Source: TMED23 sp913054205 | Lineage (GTDB): Bacteria > Pseudomonadota > Alphaproteobacteria > Rhodospirillales > UBA2165 | Assembly (NCBI GenBank): GCA_046582495.1 | Contig: JAYGEG010000040.1 | Span: 1 to 64,000 of the forward strand | Reading direction: 5' to 3' | Length of the DNA stretch: 64,000 bases | Shown here: piece by piece, positions 42,331 to 50,802 of the stretch | Numbering within the stretch: the first letter of the stretch is position 1 | How the letters are laid out: each line of letters opens with the position of its first letter | Program-made: the position numbers and the translations under genes | The notes under the pieces: generated by a model | Databases searched by the model: none | What the model was told of the DNA's origin: nothing | What the model saw: only the letters and a program-made list of their open reading frames with translations

Positions 42331-43129
42331 TTGCTTCACCAATTGGGGCCGTATCGGTCATGCCCGCCAGAACTTCAGCAACATGACGGACTTTAAGATT
42401 TGACTCTTTGCCTTCATCCTTGAGGCGGCTGAGCTTGCCTTGAATATTCATCAGACAGCCTAAATCACCACCGAGGACCACCTCTGCATCGGTCTCAGAC
42501 AAGGCATCGATGCTTTTGCCCACCATGTGATCTGAGATATCAGAGTATTTAACGCAGAACGTGCCGCCAAAGCCGCAGCAGGTTTCAGCCTCCTCATATT
42601 CTTCGATGATTAAGCCTTCCACTTGTGCCAATAATTGTCGCGGCTGATCTTTAACGCCGAGTTCACGCAAACCGGCGCAGGAATCATGATAGGTCACTTT
42701 TTGATCCAGGGAGACGTCTAGGTCTTGGATGTTCATCACATCGATTAAAAACGATGTGAGCTCATAGGTCTTTTTGGCAAGATTAAACACCCGCGGTGTC
42801 ATTTCCAAATCATCGGCAAATAGCTTTGGGTAATGCTCTTTGATCATGCCGGCGCAAGACCCGGAAGGAGCAACAACATACTCGAACTCTTCGAAGGCAT
42901 CGACAATAAGCCGCGCAATATCTTTGGCGTCTTTGGTATCACCGGCATTATAGGCGGGCTGACCACAACAAGTCTGGCTTTCAGGTACAAAAATTTGGCA
43001 GCCGGCATCTTCGAGCAGTTTAACAGAGGCAAATCCAACGCTCGGTCGCATCAAATCGACGAGGCAGGTTACGAAAAGGCCGACCTTCGGGCCAGAACTG
43101 AAGGATGCTTTTGGAGAAGAACTTGGCAT
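42323..43129 (-). CDS. lutA: LutA (YkgE) heterodisulfide-reductase-like subunit
   Basis: A 268-aa protein with two CCG domains: ESQTCCGQPAYNAGD near residues 49-63 and ETCCGFGGTFCVKYSDISD near residue 185. These are the cysteine motifs of HdrB-type subunits, which bind a non-cubane or 4Fe-4S cluster. It is the first gene of lutABC. A 2-oxoacid or glycolate role is possible for related complexes, but the lutABC order supports L-lactate. Confidence 0.92.
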   Translation of the reverse strand: MPSSSPKASFSSGPKVGLFVTCLVDLMRPSVGFASVKLLEDAGCQIFVPESQTCCGQPAYNAGDTKDAKDIARLIVDAFEEFEYVVAPSGSCAGMIKEHYPKLFADDLEMTPRVFNLAKKTYELTSFLIDVMNIQDLDVSLDQKVTYHDSCAGLRELGVKDQPRQLLAQVEGLIIEEYEEAETCCGFGGTFCVKYSDISDHMVGKSIDALSETDAEVVLGGDLGCLMNIQGKLSRLKDEGKESNLKVRHVAEVLAGMTDTAPIGEANG

Positions 43130-43190
43130 AAAGCCAAAATGCCTATTAACTGAAATAAAGTAAAGTCAAGAAAACTTTAAGGTGGGAATT

Positions 43191-44378
43191 TTACCGTCGA
43201 AGAGACCGCGGCAGCAAAATATAAAGCTGGCCGGTTTGTTTCATGCGGCCGGCGGCTTGCCGCGCCTGATCGCCTGCGCCCCAGAAATAATCACCCCGAA
43301 CCGGGCCGATGATAGCGCCGCCGGTATCTTGGGCAATCATCAAGCGGCGCAATGGGGAATGTGTCAGCGGATGGCTGGTATCGAGATAAATCGGCGCGCC
43401 CATCGGCAAATATTTGCGGTCAACGGCGAGACTTCTGCCGGGCGTAAGGGCCACGCCTTGAGCACCAATTGGTCCGGCTCCATCTTTAAGCTCCCGGAAA
43501 AAAACATAGGATTTATTTTTATTCATCAAAGCGGCAGCCCGGCTCGGATTGCGTTCGAGCCACGAGCGAATGGTTTGCAAGGACACATTTTCCTTTGTCA
43601 AAGCGCCATTTTTCACCAATTCTCGGCCAATCGCATAATAAGGCTGGCCGTTGCGACCGGCGTAACCAACACGGACAACCTCGCCACTATCTAAGAGAAC
43701 CCGGCCAGAGCCCTGAATTTGCAAAAAGAACGCATCAATCGCATTGTCGACCCAGAGCAATTCCAAGCCTTTGCCTTTAAGCGCGCCTTGGGTAATGCTG
43801 GCTCGGCTGGCGTACGGCACAAGCCTGCCATTTTTTAGACGGCCTGCCAGCTCCCTGCCTTTCCAGTCTTTTCGAAATTGGCCAAGATTGGCCGACACCA
43901 GATCAGGCGGACGGCGATATAGGGCAACATTATACTTACGGGATGGCCGCCGGGAGCCGCGCAATTGAGGCTCGAAATAGCCGGTGAACAGGCCCCGAGA
44001 TTTGCCATTGTCATTCAGTCGATAGGGATCAAACCAACTTTCGAAAAATCGCCGGGCATTATCTTGAGAAATACCGGCGCTAAATTCAGAAGTTGCCCGG
44101 CAAATTTGCTGCCAGTTTCCCATCGTGCCGGCAAATCCATTTCTGCCAAGTTGCTTGACCGCGGATTGTTTGAAAATTTTTGTGCAGGACCGCAAAAAAG
44201 CGCTGAATGCCGCCGCATGGTTGTCCCGCCGCCAATCCGCGAGATGCGAAAAATCAACAGCCGCGAGCCCAAGTTTTGGCGCGGCCGGTTTGGATTCTTG
44301 AGACGGCGCGTCAAACTGACTACAACCAGCGAGAAAAAGAAAAATATATAAGGGGAGGTGCTTGAAGCCGTTAATCAA
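43191..44378 (-). CDS. mltA: Membrane-bound lytic murein transglycosylase A
   Basis: About 395 aa. The lipoprotein signal has the lipobox LAGC (YIFLFLAGCSQFD). The MltA domain near residues 110-290 includes GLFTGYFEPQLRGSRRPS and LLWVDNAIDAFFLQIQGSGR. The 3D domain follows, with DTGGAIIGPVRGDYFWGAGDQA, which contains the catalytic Asp. It cleaves peptidoglycan to 1,6-anhydromuropeptides. TTG 44378, overlapping the Tim44 stop, gives a sensible signal peptide; ATG 44414 inside the Tim44 gene is an alternative. It precedes lutA by 61 bp. Confidence 0.92.
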   Translation of the reverse strand: MINGFKHLPLYIFLFLAGCSQFDAPSQESKPAAPKLGLAAVDFSHLADWRRDNHAAAFSAFLRSCTKIFKQSAVKQLGRNGFAGTMGNWQQICRATSEFSAGISQDNARRFFESWFDPYRLNDNGKSRGLFTGYFEPQLRGSRRPSRKYNVALYRRPPDLVSANLGQFRKDWKGRELAGRLKNGRLVPYASRASITQGALKGKGLELLWVDNAIDAFFLQIQGSGRVLLDSGEVVRVGYAGRNGQPYYAIGRELVKNGALTKENVSLQTIRSWLERNPSRAAALMNKNKSYVFFRELKDGAGPIGAQGVALTPGRSLAVDRKYLPMGAPIYLDTSHPLTHSPLRRLMIAQDTGGAIIGPVRGDYFWGAGDQARQAAGRMKQTGQLYILLPRSLRR

Positions 44379-45078
44379 GACTTCTTGTCGCAACCAACAG
44401 CCAGTTTGGATCATCCGTTTTAGTATCGCGGGCATAGGTCCAAATATCGGTCACTTCGGAAATATGGTCGGCATCACCATCAACGACTTCGCCGTCTTCG
44501 TCGCGGGTTACGTTGACTTGTTCGGATACAATTTTAATCGTCACGTTGGCAATTTGATCTTCCATATAGGCTTCGATCATTTCGCCGCTTACGATCCTGA
44601 CCAATGTGTTTTCAAGCTTATGATTGTCGGCTTGTCGGCTGCGAATGGCTTGGAGGAAGTTGTTATAAACCTCATTATTCAGCAGCGAGTTCAAAAGATC
44701 TGTATCGCCTTCTGCAAAAGCTTGAATGATCATTTCAAAGGCGGTGCGTGCACCGACCAAAAATTCGGTATCGTCAAAATCTGGCGAAACGCTTTTAATT
44801 TGTGCAAGACCGGCACTTAAAGGAGTTTCGGGTTGTTTCTCAGCTTCTTCCTCGTCTGCATCACCATCGACCGGGCCGTGATCTGGGAGCGCGATAACAT
44901 TGCCATTGCTCGTGTCTTTTTGTTTTTTAGGATCTGAAGAAAAGGCATCGGTTTGATTGCGTTGCTGTGGATCACCGGAATCTTTATGACGACCCAATAC
45001 AGACCGCAGGCGTAAAATCAAAAACGCCGCAATCATCGCAAACAAAATAATGTCTATAAACTGGAAACCTTCGCTCAT
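44371..45078 (-). CDS. Tim44-like domain membrane protein
   Basis: A 235-aa protein. An N-terminal transmembrane anchor (FIDIILFAMIAAFLILRLRSVLG) is followed by a charged linker. A Tim44-like domain of about 140 residues starts at FLVGARTAFEMIIQAFAEGD and includes MIEAYMEDQIANVTIKIVSEQ. Bacterial Tim44-like proteins sit at the inner membrane and have been linked to membrane-protein assembly; the role here is inferred. It is divergent from fxsA across 255 bp, and mltA overlaps its stop. Confidence 0.9.
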   Translation of the reverse strand: MSEGFQFIDIILFAMIAAFLILRLRSVLGRHKDSGDPQQRNQTDAFSSDPKKQKDTSNGNVIALPDHGPVDGDADEEEAEKQPETPLSAGLAQIKSVSPDFDDTEFLVGARTAFEMIIQAFAEGDTDLLNSLLNNEVYNNFLQAIRSRQADNHKLENTLVRIVSGEMIEAYMEDQIANVTIKIVSEQVNVTRDEDGEVVDGDADHISEVTDIWTYARDTKTDDPNWLLVATRSLD

Positions 45079-45333
45079 AATCTTTTCTCGGCCTGATATT
45101 TTGAGAGTTTATTGGAGGATTATCCTAAATATCCACATTTTTTCCCAAGGGTGAAACTAATGTTAACCTATCTCAACTTAACTCTGGAGCTTGCATTGGT
45201 CCAGTCACAGCTTAGTTAAGTACCGAAGCCACAACATTTAATTAACTTCTGTTAGTTTAGAGATAAGCTGTTTAGGGCAAAAGCACAAGTTACCACGTCA
45301 AGAATCTGCAATTTGAGTTTAAAGACTGTCTTT

Positions 45334-45831
45334 ATGGGTTATATCATATTTCTGCTCTTTATAGGGATTCCGATCCTGGAAATCGCCGTTTTTATTGCGG
45401 TTGGAGATCAAATTGGCCTTTGGCCGACCTTGGCCGCCATTTTCATCACAGCGGCGATCGGCGCCTGGGCATTGCGGGTTCAGGGGCTTGCGACATTGTT
45501 TCGGGCGCAGGAACATTTGAACCAAGGACGCTTTCCAATGGAGGAAGTGTTTGATGGACTTTGTCTTTTGGTGGCGGGCGCATTTCTGTTAACCCCCGGA
45601 TTTGTTACGGATGCGGTTGGATTTCTTTTATTTTTACCGCCGTTCCGCTTTTTCGTTAAAAGGGCAGTCGGCGCAGTCTTGGTTGCACGAGGCGGCATAC
45701 ATGTTTATACGAGCGGCAATGGATCGGAACATGCGTCTTCCGATGGCTCGATTATTGACGGCGAGTTTGAAGAAATTCGCCCCGAAGGGCAAGAAGAAGA
45801 ACATGATGAAACCATTAAACGCATCGATTAG
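45334..45831 (+). CDS. fxsA: FxsA family cytoplasmic membrane protein
   Basis: A 165-aa protein. GYIIFLLFIGIPILEIAVFIAVGDQIGLWPTLAAIFITAAIGAWALRVQG is the FxsA core with its membrane segments, and LLTPGFVTDAVGFLLFLPPFR is the conserved C-terminal part. An acidic tail follows. E. coli FxsA modifies exclusion of phage T7 by the F plasmid, but the normal function is unknown. ATG 45334 is preferred to TTG 45313. secB begins 13 bp after the stop. Confidence 0.88.
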   Translation: MGYIIFLLFIGIPILEIAVFIAVGDQIGLWPTLAAIFITAAIGAWALRVQGLATLFRAQEHLNQGRFPMEEVFDGLCLLVAGAFLLTPGFVTDAVGFLLFLPPFRFFVKRAVGAVLVARGGIHVYTSGNGSEHASSDGSIIDGEFEEIRPEGQEEEHDETIKRID

Positions 45832-45844
45832 AGGAATAGAATAA

Positions 45845-46411
45845 ATGGCAGACGAAGAAAACGAAAACCCGGTACCCGAAGAGCGCTTTACGGCAGCTCC
45901 GGAAGAAGGCCAGGAAAATGTGCCGGGCAATGGTGCCGATGGTGATGCCACCGAGCAGCCTGCGCTGGTTATAAACGGTCAATACATTAAAGATTTTTCC
46001 TTTGAGGCACCGAACACGCCGGAAGTTTTCAATCTTCTGCAAACCGAAATGCCCAACATTCAGGTTGATATCGATGTCCAGGGTGAAGGCAAGGGTGACA
46101 ATCTTTTTGAAGTTATTCTCAAAGTGCGGACGGAGGCCAAAGTTAAAGAAGACGTCGCCTATATTTGCGAATTGTCTTATGCGGGACTTTTTTCCATCAA
46201 TGTGCCGCCGGACCATCTCGGCCCGGTCTTATTGATCGAATGTCCATTGATCATATTCCCGTTCTTGCGCCGGATTATAGCCGATACCACCGGCGACGGC
46301 GGCTTTGCACCGCTGATGCTCTCACCGATTGATTTTGCCTCGCTCTATCAACAGCGCGTTATGCAAGCACAAGCGGCTGCCGAAGCAGAAGAAGGCAGTG
46401 CCGAGGCTTAG
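45845..46411 (+). CDS. secB: Protein-export chaperone SecB
   Basis: A 188-aa tetrameric cytosolic chaperone that holds preproteins unfolded and passes them to SecA. The core begins LVINGQYIKDFSFEAPNTPEVF near residue 40 and includes VAYICELSYAGLFSINVPPDHLGPVLLIECPLIIFPFLRRIIADTTGDGGFAPLMLSPIDFASLY, the family's SecA-binding region. A Glu-rich N-terminus of about 35 residues makes it longer than the E. coli protein. An intrinsic terminator follows it. Confidence 0.97.
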   Translation: MADEENENPVPEERFTAAPEEGQENVPGNGADGDATEQPALVINGQYIKDFSFEAPNTPEVFNLLQTEMPNIQVDIDVQGEGKGDNLFEVILKVRTEAKVKEDVAYICELSYAGLFSINVPPDHLGPVLLIECPLIIFPFLRRIIADTTGDGGFAPLMLSPIDFASLYQQRVMQAQAAAEAEEGSAEA

Positions 46412-46437
46412 TTAATACGGATTTTTATAAAATTAAC

Positions 46438-46464
46438 GGCTCGCAAGATTGCGGGCCATTTTTT
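46438..46464 (+). terminator. Intrinsic terminator of fxsA-secB
   Basis: GGCTCGCA at 46438-46445 pairs with TGCGGGCC at 46450-46457 (one G-T pair) around AGAT and is followed by six T at 46459-46464. It stands 26 bp after the secB stop and before the convergent nitrilase-family gene. Confidence 0.8.
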
Positions 46465-46471
46465 ATGCCGC

Positions 46472-47233
46472 TCACGTGTAAATTCGATTATCGTAAGTCC
46501 ACCCCAAGTCAGGAGCTGGATAATCGTCATATACCAGTGAGGTAACATGCCGTTTAGCAAGTGTATTGTGCCCATCAGGCCTTACAACACGAGCTGAAAG
46601 CGGAGAATTTCGGGACGAAGAATTGCTGGCAACGATAGACATTTGATTATCTGCAGCACGGACAATTAAGTTAGCAGACATTAAGTCTTCAATTTTACTA
46701 GCATGACTATTGCCCGCATTAAAAAAGGAGTGGAAAAGCAAACCCACACCTGCGTTCCGGTATTTGTCGTAAAGTTCATGAAAACAATTGTCATAACAAA
46801 TTAAAAAACCGCATTTATATCCGCTAATCTCCACCACCAGTTGGTCTTGGCCTGGACTGTAAAAATCTTTTTCATTTTTATATAATCGGCGTTTGTCATA
46901 GGTTCCGACTATTTCTCCGAAATTTGATATTACGTGAAGGCAGTTTAGAGGTAATGTTTGATTGCCTTTTCGCATTGATCCAAAAACAACCCAAAGTCCT
47001 GTCGAACGCGCTAATTCGCAAATCGACTGCGTATGTTGAGCCAGATAATCCCATGGATAATCATCAAGTCGACCAATATGTTTGGGACCATAACCAGGTA
47101 ACACGGTTTCCGGAAATAAAACAACGTCAGTGTCATTTATTGCTGCCAACTCCATCTGTGCGTGGATATATTTTGCATTTCGGTCGATATTTCCAGAAAC
47201 GGGAAACTGAGACGCGGCAACTCGAAGTGGCAT
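46472..47233 (-). CDS. Carbon-nitrogen hydrolase (nitrilase superfamily)
   Basis: A 253-aa single-domain amidase. The Glu-Lys-Cys triad is visible: VVLFPETVLPGYG (Glu), GTYDKRRLYKNEKDF (Lys) and CGFLICYDNCFHELYDKY (Cys). RLAASQF-like opening RVAASQFPVSG is typical. The substrate is unknown. The gene looks more AT-rich than its neighbours and lies between dnaQ and secB, which usually face each other directly, so horizontal acquisition is possible. ATG 47233 is preferred; GTG overlapping the dnaQ stop would add two residues. Confidence 0.85.
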   Translation of the reverse strand: MPLRVAASQFPVSGNIDRNAKYIHAQMELAAINDTDVVLFPETVLPGYGPKHIGRLDDYPWDYLAQHTQSICELARSTGLWVVFGSMRKGNQTLPLNCLHVISNFGEIVGTYDKRRLYKNEKDFYSPGQDQLVVEISGYKCGFLICYDNCFHELYDKYRNAGVGLLFHSFFNAGNSHASKIEDLMSANLIVRAADNQMSIVASNSSSRNSPLSARVVRPDGHNTLAKRHVTSLVYDDYPAPDLGWTYDNRIYT

Positions 47234-47235
47234 GC

Positions 47236-47907
47236 TCACGCCGTCCAAAGTGGGTCTTTAATTTTTTCCAAAAACGCTGTGTGGGCCGATTGTTCGGCGG
47301 CGCTTGCTGCGTGCGGGCGGGGAGCGCGGCGTTGGGTTTCTTGAGCGGCTACAGTTTCGCTGGCTTTATCTTCAGCCAGTTCGAAATCCGGCTGACGGCC
47401 ACCAATGAGTTCTAAATAAACTTCGGCCAATAATTCCGCATCTAACAGCGCGCCATGCAAGGTGCGGCTTGTGTTATCGATTTCAAAGCGGCGGCAGAGG
47501 GCATCAAGACTGGCGGGCGCGCCCGGGAATTTTTCTCGCGCCATGCGAACCGTATCAATTGAGCGCGACATTGGCAGCGGTTCTTGGCCCAAATGGCCAA
47601 GCTCGGCATTGATAAACCGCATATCAAATTCAGCATTATGGATGACCAGCGGCGTTTCATCGCCGATGAATTCCAGAAACGCCTCCATGACATCTGCCAT
47701 CACCGGAAAATCCGATAAAAATTCTTCGCTGAGGCCATGCACGTTAAAAGCTTCTTCCGGCATCGAGCGTTCTGGATTGATATATTGATGGTAGTTGTTA
47801 CCGGTTGCGACATCGTTGACCAATTCGATGCAGCCTATTTCGACAATCCGGTCGCCATCATTTTGGCGAAAGCCGGTGGTTTCTGTATCGAGAACGATTT
47901 CGCGCAT
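47236..47907 (-). CDS. dnaQ: DNA polymerase III epsilon subunit
   Basis: A 223-aa 3'-5' proofreading exonuclease. The Exo motifs are EIVLDTETTGFRQNDGDRIVEIG (Exo I with Asp and Glu), VIHNAEFDMRFINAEL (Exo II) and the HGALLDAELLAEVYLEL segment (Exo III). A C-terminal tail beyond residue 175 would bind the alpha subunit. It lies 6 bp after coaE in the run ppsR-maf-aroE-coaE-dnaQ. Confidence 0.96.
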   Translation of the reverse strand: MREIVLDTETTGFRQNDGDRIVEIGCIELVNDVATGNNYHQYINPERSMPEEAFNVHGLSEEFLSDFPVMADVMEAFLEFIGDETPLVIHNAEFDMRFINAELGHLGQEPLPMSRSIDTVRMAREKFPGAPASLDALCRRFEIDNTSRTLHGALLDAELLAEVYLELIGGRQPDFELAEDKASETVAAQETQRRAPRPHAASAAEQSAHTAFLEKIKDPLWTA

Positions 47908-47913
47908 AAAATA

Positions 47914-48546
47914 TTAGTGTCCGTTGTAACTATTAGGTGGCGGCCAGTTGTGGCCGGCCTGATTTTGAGTAATTTCTATGATATTTCGAATACATAATAA
48001 GCTGATGTTTCGACCCATGCTAGTTTGAATAAGAAAATCGGCGCGTTTTCTTTTGATCGCATCCGGCATTTGACTTTTCAGCACTTGGGCAAACTGTTTT
48101 TCCGTCATGCCGGGCCGGGAAAGAACGCGAAGGCGCTGCAAATAGGCCGGCGCCGTCACCACGGCAACAGTGTCACAAAGTTTGTCGGTTCCGACCTCAA
48201 ACAACAGCGGCACATCCAGTACCACAAGTTTTTCGCGGCGTTTTGCTGCTTGCCTTAAAAATTCATATTGGATGGCCCGGACCAGGGGATGGAGGATCGC
48301 TTCGAGCTGGCCAAGCGCGCCCTTGTCCTCAAAAACTTTGGGGCCCAGCAGTTTACGGTCAATTTGATCGTTTTTAACAACGCCGGGGAATGCATCACCA
48401 ACCTGGCCAACCGCTTTGCCGCCTGGGCCGAGCAATGAATGAACAGCGGCATCGGCGTCATAAACCGCCACACCATAGTGGCGAAACGCGTTGGCGGCTG
48501 TGGTCTTGCCCATGCCGATCGATCCGGTCAGACCCAAAATATACAT
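47914..48546 (-). CDS. coaE: Dephospho-CoA kinase
   Basis: A 210-aa enzyme for the last step of coenzyme A synthesis. YILGLTGSIGMGKTTAANAFRHYG contains the P-loop, and VAVYDADAAVHSLL with LGQLEAILHPLVRAIQYEFLRQ are the family lid and substrate motifs. The C-terminal 35 residues (MGRNISLLCIRNIIEITQNQAGHN) match relatives poorly but the length is right. It overlaps the aroE stop by one base. Confidence 0.95.
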   Translation of the reverse strand: MYILGLTGSIGMGKTTAANAFRHYGVAVYDADAAVHSLLGPGGKAVGQVGDAFPGVVKNDQIDRKLLGPKVFEDKGALGQLEAILHPLVRAIQYEFLRQAAKRREKLVVLDVPLLFEVGTDKLCDTVAVVTAPAYLQRLRVLSRPGMTEKQFAQVLKSQMPDAIKRKRADFLIQTSMGRNISLLCIRNIIEITQNQAGHNWPPPNSYNGH

Positions 48547-49388
48547 TAGCTCTCCATGACTTTTAGGACATGGTCACGCAAATCCTTGGTCACTTCAGGT
48601 TCCACTCCAAACCACGCCTGGAAGCCGGGCCGCGCCTGATGCAACAGCATACCCAATCCGTCAACAACGGGATTGCCGCGTTTCTTGGCATTTTTCAGCA
48701 AACCCGTTTCGAGCGGCGTATAGACGATATCTGTGACCGTCGCGCTTTCCGGTAAGCGACTGAGATCGATTTCAAGCGGCGGCTGGCCTTTCATACCAAG
48801 GCTGGTGGTGTTGACCAATGTTGCAGCCTCAGAAACCACCTCAGATCGAGCCGCCCAATCATCAACCTTAATGCCGCCGCCGAGCTCGCCGGCTAATTCT
48901 TCAGCGCGTTCCTTGGTGCGATTGAGAAGTCTGATTTCCGGTGCGCCGGCTTCTAAAAGTGCCACGAGGATTGCACGCGCTGCGCCGCCAGCGCCCAGAA
49001 CAATCGCAGGACCGCGTTTTGCCGCCCATTTTGGATTTTGATCATGCATGTTTTCCAGAAAGCCAAAGCCGTCGGTATTGCTGCCCAAAAGCGAGCCGTC
49101 CTTTTGCACGACAACCGTATTTACCGCACCAACGCGCTTTGCCTGTTCATCAATTTGATCAACAACGCTGAGGGTTGTTTCTTTATGCGGCAAGGTGACA
49201 TTGGTGCCGCGGCGGCCCTGATCGGCGAGACTTTTCAGAAAACTTTTAAGATTTTCAGTCTCAACGGCAAAGGGCAAATATTCGCCGTCAATTTTATAGT
49301 GTTCCAGCCAAAACCCATGAAGATGCGGCGATAAAGAATGATCGATCGGCCAACCGATGACGCCGGCTTTTAAAGTCGCTTCGGTCAT
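48546..49388 (-). CDS. aroE: Shikimate dehydrogenase
   Basis: A 280-aa NADPH-dependent enzyme of aromatic amino acid synthesis. GVIGWPIDHSLSPHLHGFWLEHY is the shikimate-binding N-terminus. GTNVTLPHKETTLSVVDQ contains the catalytic Lys. VLGAGGAARAILVALLEAG and NRTKERAEELA are the dinucleotide-binding motifs. It overlaps maf by 4 bp and coaE by 1 bp. Confidence 0.97.
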   Translation of the reverse strand: MTEATLKAGVIGWPIDHSLSPHLHGFWLEHYKIDGEYLPFAVETENLKSFLKSLADQGRRGTNVTLPHKETTLSVVDQIDEQAKRVGAVNTVVVQKDGSLLGSNTDGFGFLENMHDQNPKWAAKRGPAIVLGAGGAARAILVALLEAGAPEIRLLNRTKERAEELAGELGGGIKVDDWAARSEVVSEAATLVNTTSLGMKGQPPLEIDLSRLPESATVTDIVYTPLETGLLKNAKKRGNPVVDGLGMLLHQARPGFQAWFGVEPEVTKDLRDHVLKVMES

Positions 49389-49987
49389 TCGGGAAGCACC
49401 TTTCGATCTCTTAAAAACTGAAGCAGGGGTAGCAGCGGTAATCCCAAAACCGTAAAATAATCACCTTCAACGCGGGTAAAAAGCTGCGCGCCGATATCTT
49501 CAAGCCGGTACGCGCCGACCGAGGCCAGCACGCCATCGCCGGCGGCATCCAAATAACTTTCAATAAAATCAGCGCTCAGCTCTCGCATGGTCAGTCGCAC
49601 ACCATCGGTTGATTGCCACTGAACCTCGCCGCCCTGTACAACGCAGGCAGAGGTTATCAAGCGGTGCAGTTTGCCGCTTAAATTTTGCAGATGCGTGACC
49701 GCCCCGGCGCGGCCATTTGGTTTGTCAAAAAGAGCGCCGTCACATTCGAGAATTTGATCGGCGCCGATCACCAGCGCGCCAGGATTATTGGCTGATACCG
49801 CTTGGGCTTTGGCAATTGCCAGTGCGGCGGCTATTTCTTCAACCGGTTTATCGCCGGCTCGGGATTTAATCCTCTCTTCATCAACGTTAGAAACTTCAAC
49901 ATCAAAATCGACTCCGGCATGACTCAGCATTTGGCCGCGCACTTTGCTGGCCGAAGCAAGGATCAGAGTATGTTGCGCGGCGCTCAG
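49385..49987 (-). CDS. maf: Maf-like nucleoside triphosphate pyrophosphatase, probable CTG start
   Basis: A 200-aa Maf-family house-cleaning pyrophosphatase. LILASASKVRGQMLSHAGVDF is the substrate-binding signature, and NPGALVIGADQILECDGALFDKP carries the catalytic Asp. The signature begins upstream of the first ATG (49942), so translation must start earlier. The only sensible codon is CTG at 49987, whose last two bases overlap the ppsR TGA and which has GGAG 8 bp upstream. It would be a rare CTG initiation driven by translational coupling. Confidence 0.9.
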   Translation of the reverse strand: MSAAQHTLILASASKVRGQMLSHAGVDFDVEVSNVDEERIKSRAGDKPVEEIAAALAIAKAQAVSANNPGALVIGADQILECDGALFDKPNGRAGAVTHLQNLSGKLHRLITSACVVQGGEVQWQSTDGVRLTMRELSADFIESYLDAAGDGVLASVGAYRLEDIGAQLFTRVEGDYFTVLGLPLLPLLQFLRDRKVLPE

Positions 49988-50802
49988 GATTTCTGCTCCA
50001 AATTTTGCGTTCTCAGCTGAATTATCGTGGCAGCGGTTTCCTCGATCGAGCGCCTCGATATATCAATAACGTCCCACTTCTGGTTGGCGAAAAGCCGCTT
50101 GGCGTATTTCACTTCTTCGGCCACCTGTTCCGGATCTGCATACGTTGTCTCATCACTTTCGGCGAGCATGCGTAAGCGATTGCGGCGGACCTGTACGAGA
50201 TTTCGCGTATCGTTGATCAGGCCAACAATCAGCGGTTTCTCCAATTCAAATACCTCTGCTGGCACCTCATGTCCTAGAACAATTGGGATGTTGGCAGCTT
50301 TAATGCCGCGATTGGCGAGGTAAATACAGGTTGGCGTTTTAGACGTTCTGGAAACCCCCAAAATCACTACATCGGCTTCTTCCAAATTCCAAATTGCCTG
50401 GCCATCATCATGGGTCATCGCATAATCCATTGCCGCGATGCGCATATAATATTCATCATCCAGCGTGTGCTGCCGGCCAGGTCTGGCGTGTACTTCCTCG
50501 TTTAAGTAATTGCCAAAAGCTGACATGATCGGCTGCAAAACGGAAACACAGGGGATTTTCAAACGGCGGCAGGCGGTTTGCAATTGCGCAATGATTTCGG
50601 TGTTCACCAATGTATAGAGAACGAATCCCGGGCGCTCTTCAATATCGGCAATGACATCTTCGATTTGCCTTTGGGAGCGCACAAGATTCCAAATATGCTC
50701 AACCGGTTGAGTGTGTTCAAACTGAACAAGACAAGCGCGCGCCACTGATTCTACCGTTTCGCCGGTAGCGTCAGAAATGAGATAGAGATGAAATTTAGAC
50801 AT
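49984..50802 (-). CDS. ppsR: Pyruvate,phosphate dikinase / PEP synthetase regulatory protein
   Basis: A 272-aa DUF299 family kinase/pyrophosphorylase. It regulates PPDK or PEP synthetase by ADP-dependent phosphorylation and Pi-dependent dephosphorylation of a Thr. FHLYLISDATGETVESVARACLVQFE opens the protein and ILGVSRTSKTPTCIYLANRGIKAANIPIV near residues 150-179 contains the P-loop-like motif. It is the first gene leftward from the putative origin, divergent from hemE, the same neighbour order as in other alphaproteobacteria. Confidence 0.93.
   Translation of the reverse strand: MSKFHLYLISDATGETVESVARACLVQFEHTQPVEHIWNLVRSQRQIEDVIADIEERPGFVLYTLVNTEIIAQLQTACRRLKIPCVSVLQPIMSAFGNYLNEEVHARPGRQHTLDDEYYMRIAAMDYAMTHDDGQAIWNLEEADVVILGVSRTSKTPTCIYLANRGIKAANIPIVLGHEVPAEVFELEKPLIVGLINDTRNLVQVRRNRLRMLAESDETTYADPEQVAEEVKYAKRLFANQKWDVIDISRRSIEETAATIIQLRTQNLEQKS

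Noticed and set aside
45079..45333. CtrA binding sites (TTAA-N7-TTAAC) between Tim44 and fxsA
   Set aside because: TTAA pairs are present but with spacings of 6 and 11 instead of 7.
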